Positions 50,912 to 59,894 of a stretch of DNA of 64,000 bases are shown one piece after another. The stretch comes from Oligoflexia bacterium. Lineage in GTDB: Bacteria; Bdellovibrionota_C; UBA2361; JAFLCA01. The stretch's first letter is position 1; every line of letters begins with the position of its first letter. The notes beneath the pieces were generated by a model that had not been told where the DNA came from, ran no database searches, and saw only the letters and a list, made by a program, of their open reading frames with translations. The DNA lies in contig JAIBBV010000012.1 of the NCBI GenBank assembly GCA_019694465.1, forward strand, positions 1-64,000, in the 5' to 3' direction. The translations under genes and the position numbers were made by a program.

Positions 50912-50939
50912 AAAGAGGCGCCCTTCGGGGCGCCTCTTT
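50912..50939 (+). terminator. Rho-independent terminator after the porin
   Basis: AAAGAGGCGCCC (50912-50923), loop TTCG, GGGCGCCTCTTT (50928-50939) then a T run. It also serves the converging minus-strand gene. Confidence 0.95.
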
Positions 50940-50948
50940 TTTTGGTGC

Positions 50949-51482
50949 CTACGCTTTTGACAGCGGTGATTGAGGAAGCACTACTTTCGGGCGCGAGCGC
51001 CCACTAGCCTGCGAGAGAATTCGACTGCCGGCCTCGCACAAGGCAGCTAGGTGGGTCTCAATATCACGCACAATATCAGCAAAAGTCTGTAGGTAATCGA
51101 TCTCTCTTCGTCGATCGGGGGCTGATTCCTGGGTGATGCTCCAAAGCGGATTAATAAAGGGATTGTTGTCATTCTGAGACTGCAAATGTTCAAGGCGCTT
51201 GCTAATTAAGCGAGGAAGGTCAATCCAGAACTCAAAGTCATCCTGTTCGATAATCGAGCGACCCTGCTTCCAGAGGAAAATATTCCGCTCTGTCTCCGCC
51301 ACGTACCACAGCGGGTGGAAGATGTCGCTATCACGCCGAACTAAGAGTCCACGCGCGTTGAGGGCGCACTCAAGAGTTTTTAGGGTATCTGCCAGTAATA
51401 CACCTCGTGGTCTTAGCTGGCTAGGTTGTTCATTTTTGTACGCTACCTTGCAACTTTCTGCGGGGGCGTCGCCGTTAGTCAT
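50949..51482 (-). CDS. hypothetical protein
   Basis: A 177-residue soluble protein starting at the ATG at 51482 (GGGAGA upstream), MTNGDAPAESCKVAY. It contains ECALNARGLLVRRDSDIFHPLWYVAETERNIFLWKQGR then EFWIDLPRLISKRLEHLQSQ and helical remainder. No domain is recognised. It is divergent from the hybrid kinase at 51.7 kb (196-bp gap), so the two may share regulation. No export signal. Confidence 0.5.
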   Translation of the reverse strand: MTNGDAPAESCKVAYKNEQPSQLRPRGVLLADTLKTLECALNARGLLVRRDSDIFHPLWYVAETERNIFLWKQGRSIIEQDDFEFWIDLPRLISKRLEHLQSQNDNNPFINPLWSITQESAPDRRREIDYLQTFADIVRDIETHLAALCEAGSRILSQASGRSRPKVVLPQSPLSKA

Positions 51483-51678
51483 CTGATCTCCCTTGATCTT
51501 TTTCTTGATGGGCTCACAACCTGTGCGGGCACTGTGCTGAAGCAAGAGTTGCGCCGTTTGTGTCAGGAAATTGGCAGCGAATTAAAAAGCTGTCTCTATA
51601 TCATGGCATTGAGAAGCCACATCTCTATACCGATAACTTCTACATGGGGCGCTATAAAAGCGCGCGGGGAAAGCTAGC

Positions 51679-53205
51679 GTGAGTAAAGCCGTTTCACACT
51701 CCAATACTGTATTGGTGGTCGACGATTCTGTGACCAATCGTATCCTGTTGCGTGGCCTGCTGCAAGCGCAAGGCTTTGAAGTGAAGGAGTGCTCGAATGG
51801 AAAAGAGTGTGTAGCTTTAGTTGAAAAAGAGGTCCCTGCCATTATCCTCCTGGATATCATGATGCCAGAGATGAATGGCTTGGATGCCTGTCGTTTGTTA
51901 CGTGAAAAACACACACGCGCAGAGCTTCCTATTATTATGGTCAGTAGCCTAGTAGAGGCGGGCGATGTTGCTGAAGGACTTCAAAATGGCGCAAACGACT
52001 ACGTCAATAAGCCAATCGATAGAAGAGTGTTGTTAGCGCGTATCGAGAGCCAGCTTGCCCTAAGCCGTGCCCAGATGGAACTAGTTCATCAGAAGCAGGT
52101 AGTTGAAAGAGCGCTACGCCTCCAAAATAGTCTGGGTAATGTATTGCCTGAGGCAATACTAGTGCATGATGAAAAGGGTAAGATCATTTACTCAAATCGG
52201 CAGCTTGAAGCTGCCTGTTCTGGTGTTGTGCCACAGACGATCGCTGATACAGTGCCGATAATTTTCGGAGGAGTTTTCTCAGACAGGCTTGCTGAGCATC
52301 TAAACGCATGCCTCTCCAACTGGGAGCTGTCTGTAGAATTTGATTTAACGGAAAGCAATGGTGAATTTAGAAGCGTGCGTGTGGTGTCACGGCCGGTTCC
52401 GCTTGGCAATGGGCGAGCTGAGCGATTTTGGTTGTTTCGTGACGAAACAGAAGTGCGCGCTCTGCAGCGACGTGTTAGTCAGCAAATCAAACTTGATACT
52501 GTCGGCCTGTTTGCAGCTGGTATCGCGCATAATTTTAACAACATCCTAGGTGGTGTTCTTGGTGCGGCCGAACTGTTATCGAGAATGGTGGGCACAAATG
52601 AGCGTGCAGTGCGCTGTGTTAATCTAATTCGGCGGGGAGTTGATTCTGGGACACGCCTGACACGCAAGATGGGAGCGATTACAAGGCGCCAAGCCAGTTC
52701 TGGAGGCAGCTGTGATTTCCAGCGTGTGTTGGATAACGCCACCAGTTCATATCAGGCTGTAATGGCTGAGCGCATAAAATTCTTATTGGATGTCCCAGCG
52801 CATTTGCCCCAGGTTAAGCTCGCCGATATTCAATTACTCGAAGTTCTCGCAAGTGTGGTAGCCAATGCTGTCGAGTCAATTGAGGGGTTGGGGGAAATAT
52901 CAATTTTTGTGGACTGGAAACCCGGTGCTAGCACATTAGAGGTTAGAATTACGGACACTGGCTGCGGAATGAGCGACGAGGTCTCTTCACGCCTGTATGA
53001 GCCCTTTTTCAGCACTAAAAAGCTCGACAAAGCCAGTGGTGTGAGCGTCGAAGGGCGTGGCTTAGGACTTTGGAATACATATAGCTTGTTGAAGATGAAT
53101 GGCGGGGAAATGACAATCCAGAGTGAGCTTGGGAAGGGCACAGAGGTATTTCTGAAGCTCCCATGTGATTCACAAGATCCATTTGCCACAGACGCTGTGG
53201 CCTAG
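51679..53205 (+). CDS. hybrid response regulator / histidine kinase (REC-PAS-HisKA-HATPase)
   Basis: A 508-residue cytoplasmic kinase. It has a receiver domain with Asp59 in IILLDIMMPEMNG and Lys111 in DYVNKPID, a PAS-like region (about 150-260), and a dimerisation helix with His284 in the HNFNN box (AGIAHNFNNILGGVLG). The ATPase domain has DTGCGM and GRGLGLWNT. The layout is the same as the kinase at 1260-2789, but the H-box differs. It stands alone. The start codon at 51679 is a GTG with only a weak upstream site. Confidence 0.9.
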   Translation: MSKAVSHSNTVLVVDDSVTNRILLRGLLQAQGFEVKECSNGKECVALVEKEVPAIILLDIMMPEMNGLDACRLLREKHTRAELPIIMVSSLVEAGDVAEGLQNGANDYVNKPIDRRVLLARIESQLALSRAQMELVHQKQVVERALRLQNSLGNVLPEAILVHDEKGKIIYSNRQLEAACSGVVPQTIADTVPIIFGGVFSDRLAEHLNACLSNWELSVEFDLTESNGEFRSVRVVSRPVPLGNGRAERFWLFRDETEVRALQRRVSQQIKLDTVGLFAAGIAHNFNNILGGVLGAAELLSRMVGTNERAVRCVNLIRRGVDSGTRLTRKMGAITRRQASSGGSCDFQRVLDNATSSYQAVMAERIKFLLDVPAHLPQVKLADIQLLEVLASVVANAVESIEGLGEISIFVDWKPGASTLEVRITDTGCGMSDEVSSRLYEPFFSTKKLDKASGVSVEGRGLGLWNTYSLLKMNGGEMTIQSELGKGTEVFLKLPCDSQDPFATDAVA

Positions 53206-53443
53206 CCTACCCAAGCTATTATCTTGAGATTACTTGACTTCTAAGCAGGCTCCTCGTTAGCCTACTAACCTAGACCGGCCTAAAACCAACTTTAATGGCG
53301 GTACGGGGAGACTTTAGCGATACTCCCATCTCGAGCTTAGCGCAGGTCCCAGCTGGGAGCGTTTAAGTGAGTGTGTCAGTATGGGGGATGGCTCCCGGGG
53401 TATCCTTTTCTGACCCTTAGTATGTAGATGAGAGGAGAGGCTC

Positions 53444-53797
53444 ATGCTAACTGGTGGCGATACAATTTTTGGTAAAATTATTCGCAGGGAAATCCCCGCT
53501 GATATTGTTTACGAAACCGACAAAGTTTTGGCTTTTCGTGACATTCAGCCACAGGCTCCTACTCACATCCTTGTAATTCCTAAGACGCACCTGCGCGACT
53601 TGACGGATGCTAATACAAATGATCGTGAGCTCCTGGGAGAGCTGCTGCTCGCTGTGGCTCACATCGCAAAAAGCGCTGGACTTACCGAATCGGGGTACAG
53701 AGTAGTAATTAATAATGGGGCAGGGGCGGGCCAATCAGTTTTTCATTTGCACTTGCATATCTTAGGTAAGCGTAAATTCGCGTGGCCCCCAGGATAA
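53444..53797 (+). CDS. hinT: HIT family protein (HinT)
   Basis: A 117-residue histidine-triad nucleotide-binding protein. It has FGKIIRREIPADIVYETDKVLAFRDIQPQAPTHILVIP and the catalytic SVFHLHLHILG near the end. It hydrolyses adenosine phosphoramidates. It is of Hint type and full length, unlike the cassette-borne HIT protein at 25 kb. The crotonase gene follows after 25 bp, so it may head that operon. Confidence 0.93.
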   Translation: MLTGGDTIFGKIIRREIPADIVYETDKVLAFRDIQPQAPTHILVIPKTHLRDLTDANTNDRELLGELLLAVAHIAKSAGLTESGYRVVINNGAGAGQSVFHLHLHILGKRKFAWPPG

Positions 53798-53822
53798 GCT
53801 TTTTATACATGCGTGGTGATAC

Positions 53823-54614
53823 ATGGCTATAATTGAAGAAGAGACTGTAAAAGTTGCCCAAGATGGAGCTTTGGTCGAAATTACAATCAATCGCCCGAAG
53901 AGCCTGAACGCTCTCAACGCCGATGTGCTGCAGGGGCTGCTACTGGCGCTTCAAAAGGTAAGCAAGAACCCAGAAGCGCGCGTGGTGATTCTTACTGGCG
54001 CAGGGGAAAAAGCTTTTGTCGCTGGCGCTGACATCCATGGCATGGCCCAGCTTGGGCCACGCCCAATTGCAGACTATGTCGAGCTTGGACAGAGAGCGAT
54101 GCGCGCAATCGAAACGCTTGCGTTGCCTGTGATCGCAGCGGTTAACGGTTACGCTTTGGGTGGTGGCCTGGAGCTAGCGCTGGCTTGCGATATTATTGTC
54201 GCGTCCAAGGCTGCTAAACTTGGCCAACCGGAAGTGAATTTAGGAATTATTCCTGGCTTCGGCGGGACTCAGCGCTTAATTCAGCGTTGTGGAGTGGGTG
54301 CAGCGCGGCGCTTGGTTTATACGGCGGAGCTTATTTCGGCTGAAGAAGCGCACGGGTTGGGGCTTGTAGACAAGTTATGTGAGCCTGCCGATGTACTAGC
54401 GGTATCCCGCAATATGGGGCAACTGATAGCAGCCAAGGCACCATTGGCTGTTCAAGGCGCCAAGCAAGTCATTCGACGTTCCCAAGATGACTCATTGTTA
54501 GCTGGTCTGCGAGCCGAGGTAGATATGTTCTTGTCGCTTTTTGCGACAGCTGATCGAGAAGAGGGAATGCAAGCATTTATGCAGAAGCGCGAGCCACGTT
54601 TTGTAGCTAAGTAA
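53823..54614 (+). CDS. enoyl-CoA hydratase (crotonase family)
   Basis: A 263-residue crotonase. The landmarks are ITINRPKSLNALNADVLQGL, AFVAGADIHGM, AAVNGYALGGGLELALACDI (oxyanion hole), and GIIPGFGGTQRLIQRCGVG. The two catalytic Glu positions of hydratases lie in NGYALGGGLE and NLGIIPG. It hydrates enoyl-CoA (crotonyl-CoA and similar). It lies in a plus-strand gene run with an acyl-CoA dehydrogenase and a cobalamin mutase. Confidence 0.93.
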   Translation: MAIIEEETVKVAQDGALVEITINRPKSLNALNADVLQGLLLALQKVSKNPEARVVILTGAGEKAFVAGADIHGMAQLGPRPIADYVELGQRAMRAIETLALPVIAAVNGYALGGGLELALACDIIVASKAAKLGQPEVNLGIIPGFGGTQRLIQRCGVGAARRLVYTAELISAEEAHGLGLVDKLCEPADVLAVSRNMGQLIAAKAPLAVQGAKQVIRRSQDDSLLAGLRAEVDMFLSLFATADREEGMQAFMQKREPRFVAK

Positions 54615-54749
54615 GTCTGATATGGGCGGAGTGGGGTTTTCGTCGAGTGTGGAATAGTTTGGAGAAAATAGAGTGGGCGGTGTTAGCGCTATGTCGGCAC
54701 TCTAGTGATCGCAAGACTCGGGAATGGCAGCACTTGATGCGAGGGTAGC

Positions 54750-55910
54750 ATGAGCTGGATGGATGGTTTCAAATTTGACCTTGATGAAGATTGCAAGATG
54801 CTGCAGCAAGCTGCGCGCACTTTTGCCGAAGGTGAGGTGGCGCCACTCGCAGCAAAAATTGACCGCGAACACTATTTCCCTCGCGAGTTAGTTCAAAAAA
54901 TGGGCAGCATGGGGTTCATGGGTGCCTGTGTGCCCACTGAGTACGGCGGTGCTGGACTGCCTCAAATAGCCTACTGTTTGATCGTCGAGGAGCTAGCTGC
55001 GGCTTGCGCCTCCACATCAATCATTATGAGCGCGCACAACTCGCTTTGTCTGTCTCCAATAGTTGAGTTTGGTAGCAGCGAACAAAAGAAGAAGTATTTG
55101 CCTGCACTGGCTAGTGGCCAAAAGCTTGGATGCTTCTCTCTGTCTGAGCCGGGCACAGGGAGCGATGCAGCTGCGCTTACTTGCACTGTCACCAAGCATG
55201 GTGAGGAGTACATTGTCTCTGGAGCCAAGAACTGGGTAACCAACGGGCCTGTTGCAGATGTGTGTGTGCTTTTTGCTACGCTTGATAAAGGCAAGGGCTA
55301 TAAAGGCGTAACTGCATTTGTGCACGAGTTGGCGCTGCCAGGCATCGTGCGCGGTAAGCCTGAGGATAAGCTTGGAATTTGTGGCTCACCGACATGTGGT
55401 ATCACCTACAACGAAGTAAAGTTAACAAAGGCCAATATCTTGGGCGAGGAAGGCAAGGGCTTTAATGTTGCCATGAGTACTCTTAACGGTGGCCGACTCG
55501 GAGTGGCAGCGCAGGCGATTGGTATTGCGCGGGCTGCCCTGAGGGATGCGCTGCAGTACTCCAAAGAGCGCAAGACATTTGGGCAGCCAATTTCTGAGCA
55601 TCAGACCATTCAGAACTATCTGGCGGACATGATCATCGGGATAGACTCAGCTCGCTATTTAACACTTGCTGCCGCTAGCGCTAAGGATCGCGGAGAAAAG
55701 TATGTGCGCCAGGCGGCCATGGCTAAGTTGCTAGCCTCGGAAACGGCCATGCATGCTGCGACCAAGTGCGTGCAGATTCACGGGGGGTATGGCTACGTAA
55801 AGGATTTTCCGGCCGAGCGGCATTTGCGTGATGCAAAGATAACTGAAATATACGAAGGCACTAGTGAGATTCAGCGTCTCGTAATTGCTGGCAGTTTGTT
55901 GAAGGAGTAG
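54750..55910 (+). CDS. acyl-CoA dehydrogenase (butyryl/isovaleryl type)
   Basis: A 386-residue FAD enzyme. It contains [51 protein letters not shown] and the C-terminal [38 protein letters not shown], with the catalytic Glu in E-G-T-S. The overall pattern is that of short-chain or branched-chain acyl-CoA dehydrogenases. It is immediately followed by the mutase large subunit (5-bp gap), so a shared pathway is likely. Confidence 0.93.
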   Translation: MSWMDGFKFDLDEDCKMLQQAARTFAEGEVAPLAAKIDREHYFPRELVQKMGSMGFMGACVPTEYGGAGLPQIAYCLIVEELAAACASTSIIMSAHNSLCLSPIVEFGSSEQKKKYLPALASGQKLGCFSLSEPGTGSDAAALTCTVTKHGEEYIVSGAKNWVTNGPVADVCVLFATLDKGKGYKGVTAFVHELALPGIVRGKPEDKLGICGSPTCGITYNEVKLTKANILGEEGKGFNVAMSTLNGGRLGVAAQAIGIARAALRDALQYSKERKTFGQPISEHQTIQNYLADMIIGIDSARYLTLAAASAKDRGEKYVRQAAMAKLLASETAMHAATKCVQIHGGYGYVKDFPAERHLRDAKITEIYEGTSEIQRLVIAGSLLKE

Positions 55911-55915
55911 GTGGC

Positions 55916-57580
55916 ATGGCGTCAAAACCTCAAACACGTTTATCCAAATCCTATGCAGAATGGCGCTCTCAGAGCCATGCTTCTCAAAAAGAGCGCAAGG
56001 ATCAGTTCACATCGCTAAGCTTTAGAAAGCAGCCTGAGCTAGTTACATCGGAGAATATTGGCGCCTTTGCAGAACGCGAGCAGCTAGGCTATCCAGGTGA
56101 ATTTCCATTTACGCGAGGCGTGCAGCCTACCATGTACCGTGGTCGTTTGTGGACGATGCGTCAATTCGCGGGATTCGGCTCGCCTGAAGACACTAATAGG
56201 CGCTTCAAATACTTGTTGGCGCATGGTCAGACTGGACTGTCTACAGCCTTCGATATGCCCAGCTTGATGGGCTATGACGCTGACCATGCAAAGTCGCGTG
56301 GTGAAGTTGGCCGCGAGGGGGTGAGCGTCTCAACGATTGAAGATATGGAGCGCTTGTTTGATGGCATCGACTTGGCCCAAGTGACCGTGTCGATGACGAT
56401 CAATTGTACCGCAACGGCCGCCATGGCCATGTATTTTGCCATGGCGCGTCGGCGTGGAATCTCTTTTGATCAGTTGGGCGGAACAATTCAAAATGACATG
56501 TTCAAAGAGTTTATCGCGCAAAAGGAGTGGATCTGCCCGCCGGCGCCTGCAGTTAAATTAGCGTGTGACATTATCCAATATTGTGCAGAAAGTGCTCCCA
56601 AATTTAACGGCATTAGTATTAGCGGTTATCATATTCGAGAGGCCGGTGCGACCGCGGTGCAGGAACTGGCTTTCACCTTGGCGGATGGGGTGGGGTACGT
56701 TGAGCACTGTCTCGCGCGTGGGATGAAGATTGATGATTTTGCCCCGCGCCTTTCGTTCTTTTTCGATGTTCATAATGACTTCTTTGAGGAGATCGCCAAG
56801 TTTAGGGCAGCACGTCGAATTTGGGCTAAATTGATGCGCGATCGCTTTGGGGCCAAGAGCGAACGATCTATGATCTTACGTACGCACGCACAAACTGCCG
56901 GCGTCAGTCTTACGGCACAGCAGCCACTAAATAATGTCGCGCGTGTGGCTATACAAGCACTAGCAGCAGTGTTGGGCGGAGTCCAAAGTTTGCACACCAA
57001 TTCGATGGATGAAACGTTGTCGTTGCCAACCGAGGGCGCAGCCAAGGTCGCGCTTAGGACGCAGCAGATCATAGCTGAAGAGACAGGCGTGACTAATGTG
57101 ATCGATCCACTGGGTGGCTCATATTACGTGGAGCGCCTGACAAATGAGATTGAGGCTGAAGCGCTAGAGTATATCGCTAAGATTGATGCGCTGGGCGGTA
57201 TGTTGAGAGCAGTCGAGACAGGCTTTCCTCAGAAGGAAATTGCAGAGGCTTCTTATCGCTTTCAACTTGAAGTGGATGCCAGGGAGCGTAGTATTGTAGG
57301 AGTTAACTGCTATCAGGATGAACAAGAGCAGGAAATTCCAACTCTAAAGGTAGACTTTGAGGCTGAAAAGCAGCAGGCTGATAAAGTGCGTGCTTTTAAG
57401 GCAAAGCGTGATCGGGTGCGTCTAGAGAAGGCCACAGCTGAAATTCGGAGTGCCTGTCGTGAAAATCGCAATGTAATGCCGGCCTTAATTGATGGCGTTG
57501 ATGCAGGGGTGACCCTGGGTGAGATTTCTGATATCTATCGCGAGGTTTTCGGTGTCTACACCGACCCAGGTCTGATTTAG
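55916..57580 (+). CDS. cobalamin-dependent acyl-CoA mutase, large subunit (isobutyryl-CoA-mutase-like)
   Basis: A 554-residue TIM-barrel subunit of the methylmalonyl-CoA mutase superfamily without a fused B12 domain. [19 protein letters not shown] and [13 protein letters not shown] cover the substrate entrance. Position 84 is Phe (RQFAG), where methylmalonyl-CoA mutase has Tyr89, and position 202 is Gln (FIAQKEW), where it has Arg207. Phe and Gln are the residues of isobutyryl-CoA mutase. The B12 subunit is the next gene. It is not a clear methylmalonyl-CoA mutase. Confidence 0.85.
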   Translation: MASKPQTRLSKSYAEWRSQSHASQKERKDQFTSLSFRKQPELVTSENIGAFAEREQLGYPGEFPFTRGVQPTMYRGRLWTMRQFAGFGSPEDTNRRFKYLLAHGQTGLSTAFDMPSLMGYDADHAKSRGEVGREGVSVSTIEDMERLFDGIDLAQVTVSMTINCTATAAMAMYFAMARRRGISFDQLGGTIQNDMFKEFIAQKEWICPPAPAVKLACDIIQYCAESAPKFNGISISGYHIREAGATAVQELAFTLADGVGYVEHCLARGMKIDDFAPRLSFFFDVHNDFFEEIAKFRAARRIWAKLMRDRFGAKSERSMILRTHAQTAGVSLTAQQPLNNVARVAIQALAAVLGGVQSLHTNSMDETLSLPTEGAAKVALRTQQIIAEETGVTNVIDPLGGSYYVERLTNEIEAEALEYIAKIDALGGMLRAVETGFPQKEIAEASYRFQLEVDARERSIVGVNCYQDEQEQEIPTLKVDFEAEKQQADKVRAFKAKRDRVRLEKATAEIRSACRENRNVMPALIDGVDAGVTLGEISDIYREVFGVYTDPGLI

Positions 57581-57597
57581 TGGAGCTTCGACTTATA

Positions 57598-58011
57598 ATG
57601 GCGCAACCTACAAAACATCCTATTCGCGTCCTGATCGCCAAGCCTGGTTTGGATGGCCACGATCGGGGAGCAAAAGTCGTGGCACGTGCTCTGCGCGATG
57701 CAGGTATGGAAGTTATATATACAGGCTTGCATCAGACACCTGAAATGATTGTGCGCAGTGCATTGCAGGAAGATGTGCAGGCGGTAGGGCTGAGCATCCT
57801 TTCCGGAGCCCACATGACCCTATTCCCTGAGGTGATTGAGTTATTGAAGAAAGAAGGCGCTGCAGATGTCGTTGTTTTTGGTGGAGGAATTATTCCCAAG
57901 GACGACGTGGAAAAGCTTAAGCAGCAAGGTGTGAAGCAGATCTTTCTACCCGGTGCCTCAACCAAGGAAATCGTGGAATGGGTAAAGGCAAATATTTCCG
58001 CCCGCACATAG
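57598..58011 (+). CDS. cobalamin-binding subunit of acyl-CoA mutase
   Basis: A 137-residue B12-binding domain: [15 protein letters not shown] contains the D-x-H-x-x-G motif (Asp19, His21, Gly24), then [21 protein letters not shown] and [20 protein letters not shown]. It completes the mutase formed with the preceding gene, replacing the fused C-terminal domain of classic mutases. A GTG at 57580 overlapping the previous stop is an alternative start, so translational coupling is possible. Confidence 0.92.
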   Translation: MAQPTKHPIRVLIAKPGLDGHDRGAKVVARALRDAGMEVIYTGLHQTPEMIVRSALQEDVQAVGLSILSGAHMTLFPEVIELLKKEGAADVVVFGGGIIPKDDVEKLKQQGVKQIFLPGASTKEIVEWVKANISART

Positions 58012-58155
58012 GGGGCTAGCTTGGCTGGACCCAAATAGGCCCAGCAGGGCGTGCTTGAACCCATGCATATGGTGCCATAGGCCCTAGAATAGGGTTTCCA
58101 GAATGTCCGAGTGTGTTAGATTAGTCACGTTCTATCCAGCGTGGAGGATCTACTC

Positions 58156-58437
58156 ATGTCAGAGTCGAACAAGTTTTTATCCTACGGCATAGTCATTCTT
58201 TGCTCGGCGATCATAGTGGCGCTTGGAGCTCATGAGTTAGAAAGGCGCTTTGCCCATCACGGGCCGCGCAGAGAAGTTGACATGAAAGTGCTGGTACGGG
58301 AGCTGCAGGGTGATACCGACGAAGTACGTGCAAGTATGTCTGGCAACGCCACAGCCCCGCAGAAGCGACCGAAGGATCAGCTTGAGGAAGAAGACAAAGT
58401 TGAGCTTAAGAGTGTTTTAGACAAATTACTACCTTGA
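58156..58437 (+). CDS. small single-pass membrane protein
   Basis: A 93-residue protein from the ATG at 58156, which follows GGAGG. One hydrophobic segment (FLSYGIVILCSAIIVALGA, residues ~6-24) is followed by ERRFAHHGPRREVD and an acidic, Lys-rich tail (QLEEEDKVELKSVLDKLLP). The N-in or N-out orientation is not determinable. No family is recognised. It lies after the mutase operon, 50 bp before a lipoprotein gene. Confidence 0.55.
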   Translation: MSESNKFLSYGIVILCSAIIVALGAHELERRFAHHGPRREVDMKVLVRELQGDTDEVRASMSGNATAPQKRPKDQLEEEDKVELKSVLDKLLP

Positions 58438-58486
58438 AGTTACGTTGCTTGAGCTGACCCACACTCGTAGGAGCCGGACGGGGAGA

Positions 58487-58957
58487 ATGATGATGGATGC
58501 ACGTTTAATATTGCGGATTATGCTCTGTGCTGCTTTAGCCAGTGGTGGCTTGACAGGCTGCTTCCTTGCCCCAGCCATAGACTCTTTTAATAAATTGGGT
58601 GTTACGGCGGGAGACCGCGAGAAGTTGCTGGCTGAACGTATTCGTGTCTTTAATGATGCGGTCTCATTCGGTCAGCCTGGAGACGCAGAAGCTTTCTTCG
58701 TTCCTGAGCAACGTGCTGGACTGGAGAAAGAGTTCCGCAAGCAGCGTAAGCAAGAGAAGGTTGTTGATAGTAGGATTGAATCGGTAGGATTTTCCAATGA
58801 GTCGCGTACGGCATTGGTAGAAGTGACGGTCCGGTACTACAAGGTTCCATACTATGTTGTGAATGAGCGCCTTGAAATACAGGAGTGGAAATTCATTGGT
58901 ACTAGCGGTTGGTTTTTGTCTTCACGAAAGGAAGGCGTAGCCGATAGCGTTGCTTAA
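58487..58957 (+). CDS. lipoprotein of unknown function
   Basis: A 156-residue product beginning MMMDARLILRIMLCAALA, with the lipobox LTGC placing lipidated Cys near residue 24. The mature part is basic then beta-rich (AFFVPEQRAGLEKEFRKQ, ALVEVTVRYYKVPYYVVNE) and may be an NTF2-like fold, though I cannot confirm this. The start is one of three adjacent ATG codons (58487-58493) behind GGGGAGA. A hairpin and another lipoprotein follow. Confidence 0.65.
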   Translation: MMMDARLILRIMLCAALASGGLTGCFLAPAIDSFNKLGVTAGDREKLLAERIRVFNDAVSFGQPGDAEAFFVPEQRAGLEKEFRKQRKQEKVVDSRIESVGFSNESRTALVEVTVRYYKVPYYVVNERLEIQEWKFIGTSGWFLSSRKEGVADSVA

Positions 58958-59036
58958 TTGGCCCAGCAAACGCCGTAGGCGTTTGGAGCGCGATGAGGCT
59001 TGGATACTTCGGGCCCCAAGCTGAATTTTGCGCGAC

Positions 59037-59066
59037 TCATAAATGCCCACGGATGGGCATTTATGA
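59037..59066. other. 13-bp perfect inverted repeat
   Basis: TCATAAATGCCCA (59037-59049), loop CGGA, TGGGCATTTATGA (59054-59066). No T-run follows on either strand, so it is not a classical terminator. It lies between two lipoprotein genes and may act as an mRNA end or a regulatory hairpin. Confidence 0.6.
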
Positions 59067-59120
59067 AATGACTTCTAGCCAAAAAGGATTGCCGCCCTGC
59101 GCTGCCAAGATGGAAGAATT

Positions 59121-59885
59121 ATGGGATTCGGCACTAAGAAAAGCCTCGGCCTCGCACTAGCACTACTATTCTGCGTGTCCTGCTCAACACCTGTCCCGCC
59201 AACGCCACAAACAGCTGATGCGTCTGGTAACACGCGTGCCCCTTTTGAGCTATCAGTACTTGAAGATGTTAATGATGGAGCGCACGTGTTTGTGCGCGCT
59301 AAACTGTCGTCACAAATAGACTGGCCGCTTTCACAGATCGCTTTACGTGCAACCGCCCTACGCGAAGGTGAAGAGAAATTTTCTGAGATTTTGGCACTAG
59401 AGAAAGTCCTTAACCAGTCAGGCTCATTAACCGCTGGCGAAGAGCGTGAGTTCACCCTGACCTTGCCTGCAGATGGCGTAAGTGACTATCAACTTGAATT
59501 AGTATGGGGTGAGGCAGCACGGGGCATTAACAAGTCCAGCCAGCCACTGTTAAAAGTTCAAAATATAAGTACGTTGCGCCATGTCCAAGAGTGCGGACAG
59601 GCAGCCTGTCCGCAAACTCTTACCGTAAAAGCAGCTCTTTTTAATGCCGGTGAGGCTGAAATTCAGAGCGCCAAGCTTGGTATTGGCTTGATTTGGCTAC
59701 CAGAAGGCGCTGAGCTTGATTTGAGTGCCCAAATCCCACAAGATGAGGAGTTCGTTGAGTTATCTGACATGCACCTTGCGCCGGGAGCGCGGCGCGAAGT
59801 TGCAATAGATATCGACCAGACATTACCGGCCCGCGCTGGCGGCCGGTTTGAAGCCCTGCTGCGTGTTGTGCCGGGCCAATCGTAA
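59121..59885 (+). CDS. lipoprotein with repeated immunoglobulin-like halves
   Basis: A 254-residue exported protein. The signal peptide (MGFGTKKSLGLALALLF) ends in the lipobox VSC near residue 22. The mature part appears as two beta-rich halves (VFVRAKLSSQIDWPLSQIALRA; TVKAALFNAGEAEIQSAKLGI) with the spacing of Ig-like domains. Two Cys pairs (EECG-like: VQECGQAACPQTL) lie in the middle. Family not recognised. miaB starts 9 bp after it, so the two share an operon. Confidence 0.6.
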   Translation: MGFGTKKSLGLALALLFCVSCSTPVPPTPQTADASGNTRAPFELSVLEDVNDGAHVFVRAKLSSQIDWPLSQIALRATALREGEEKFSEILALEKVLNQSGSLTAGEEREFTLTLPADGVSDYQLELVWGEAARGINKSSQPLLKVQNISTLRHVQECGQAACPQTLTVKAALFNAGEAEIQSAKLGIGLIWLPEGAELDLSAQIPQDEEFVELSDMHLAPGARREVAIDIDQTLPARAGGRFEALLRVVPGQS

Positions 59886-59894
59886 TTGGGAGTC

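Noticed and set aside
55916-57580. Annotation as methylmalonyl-CoA mutase alpha subunit
   Set aside because: The substrate-determining Tyr and Arg are replaced by Phe and Gln, so isobutyryl-CoA-mutase-like is the safer call.
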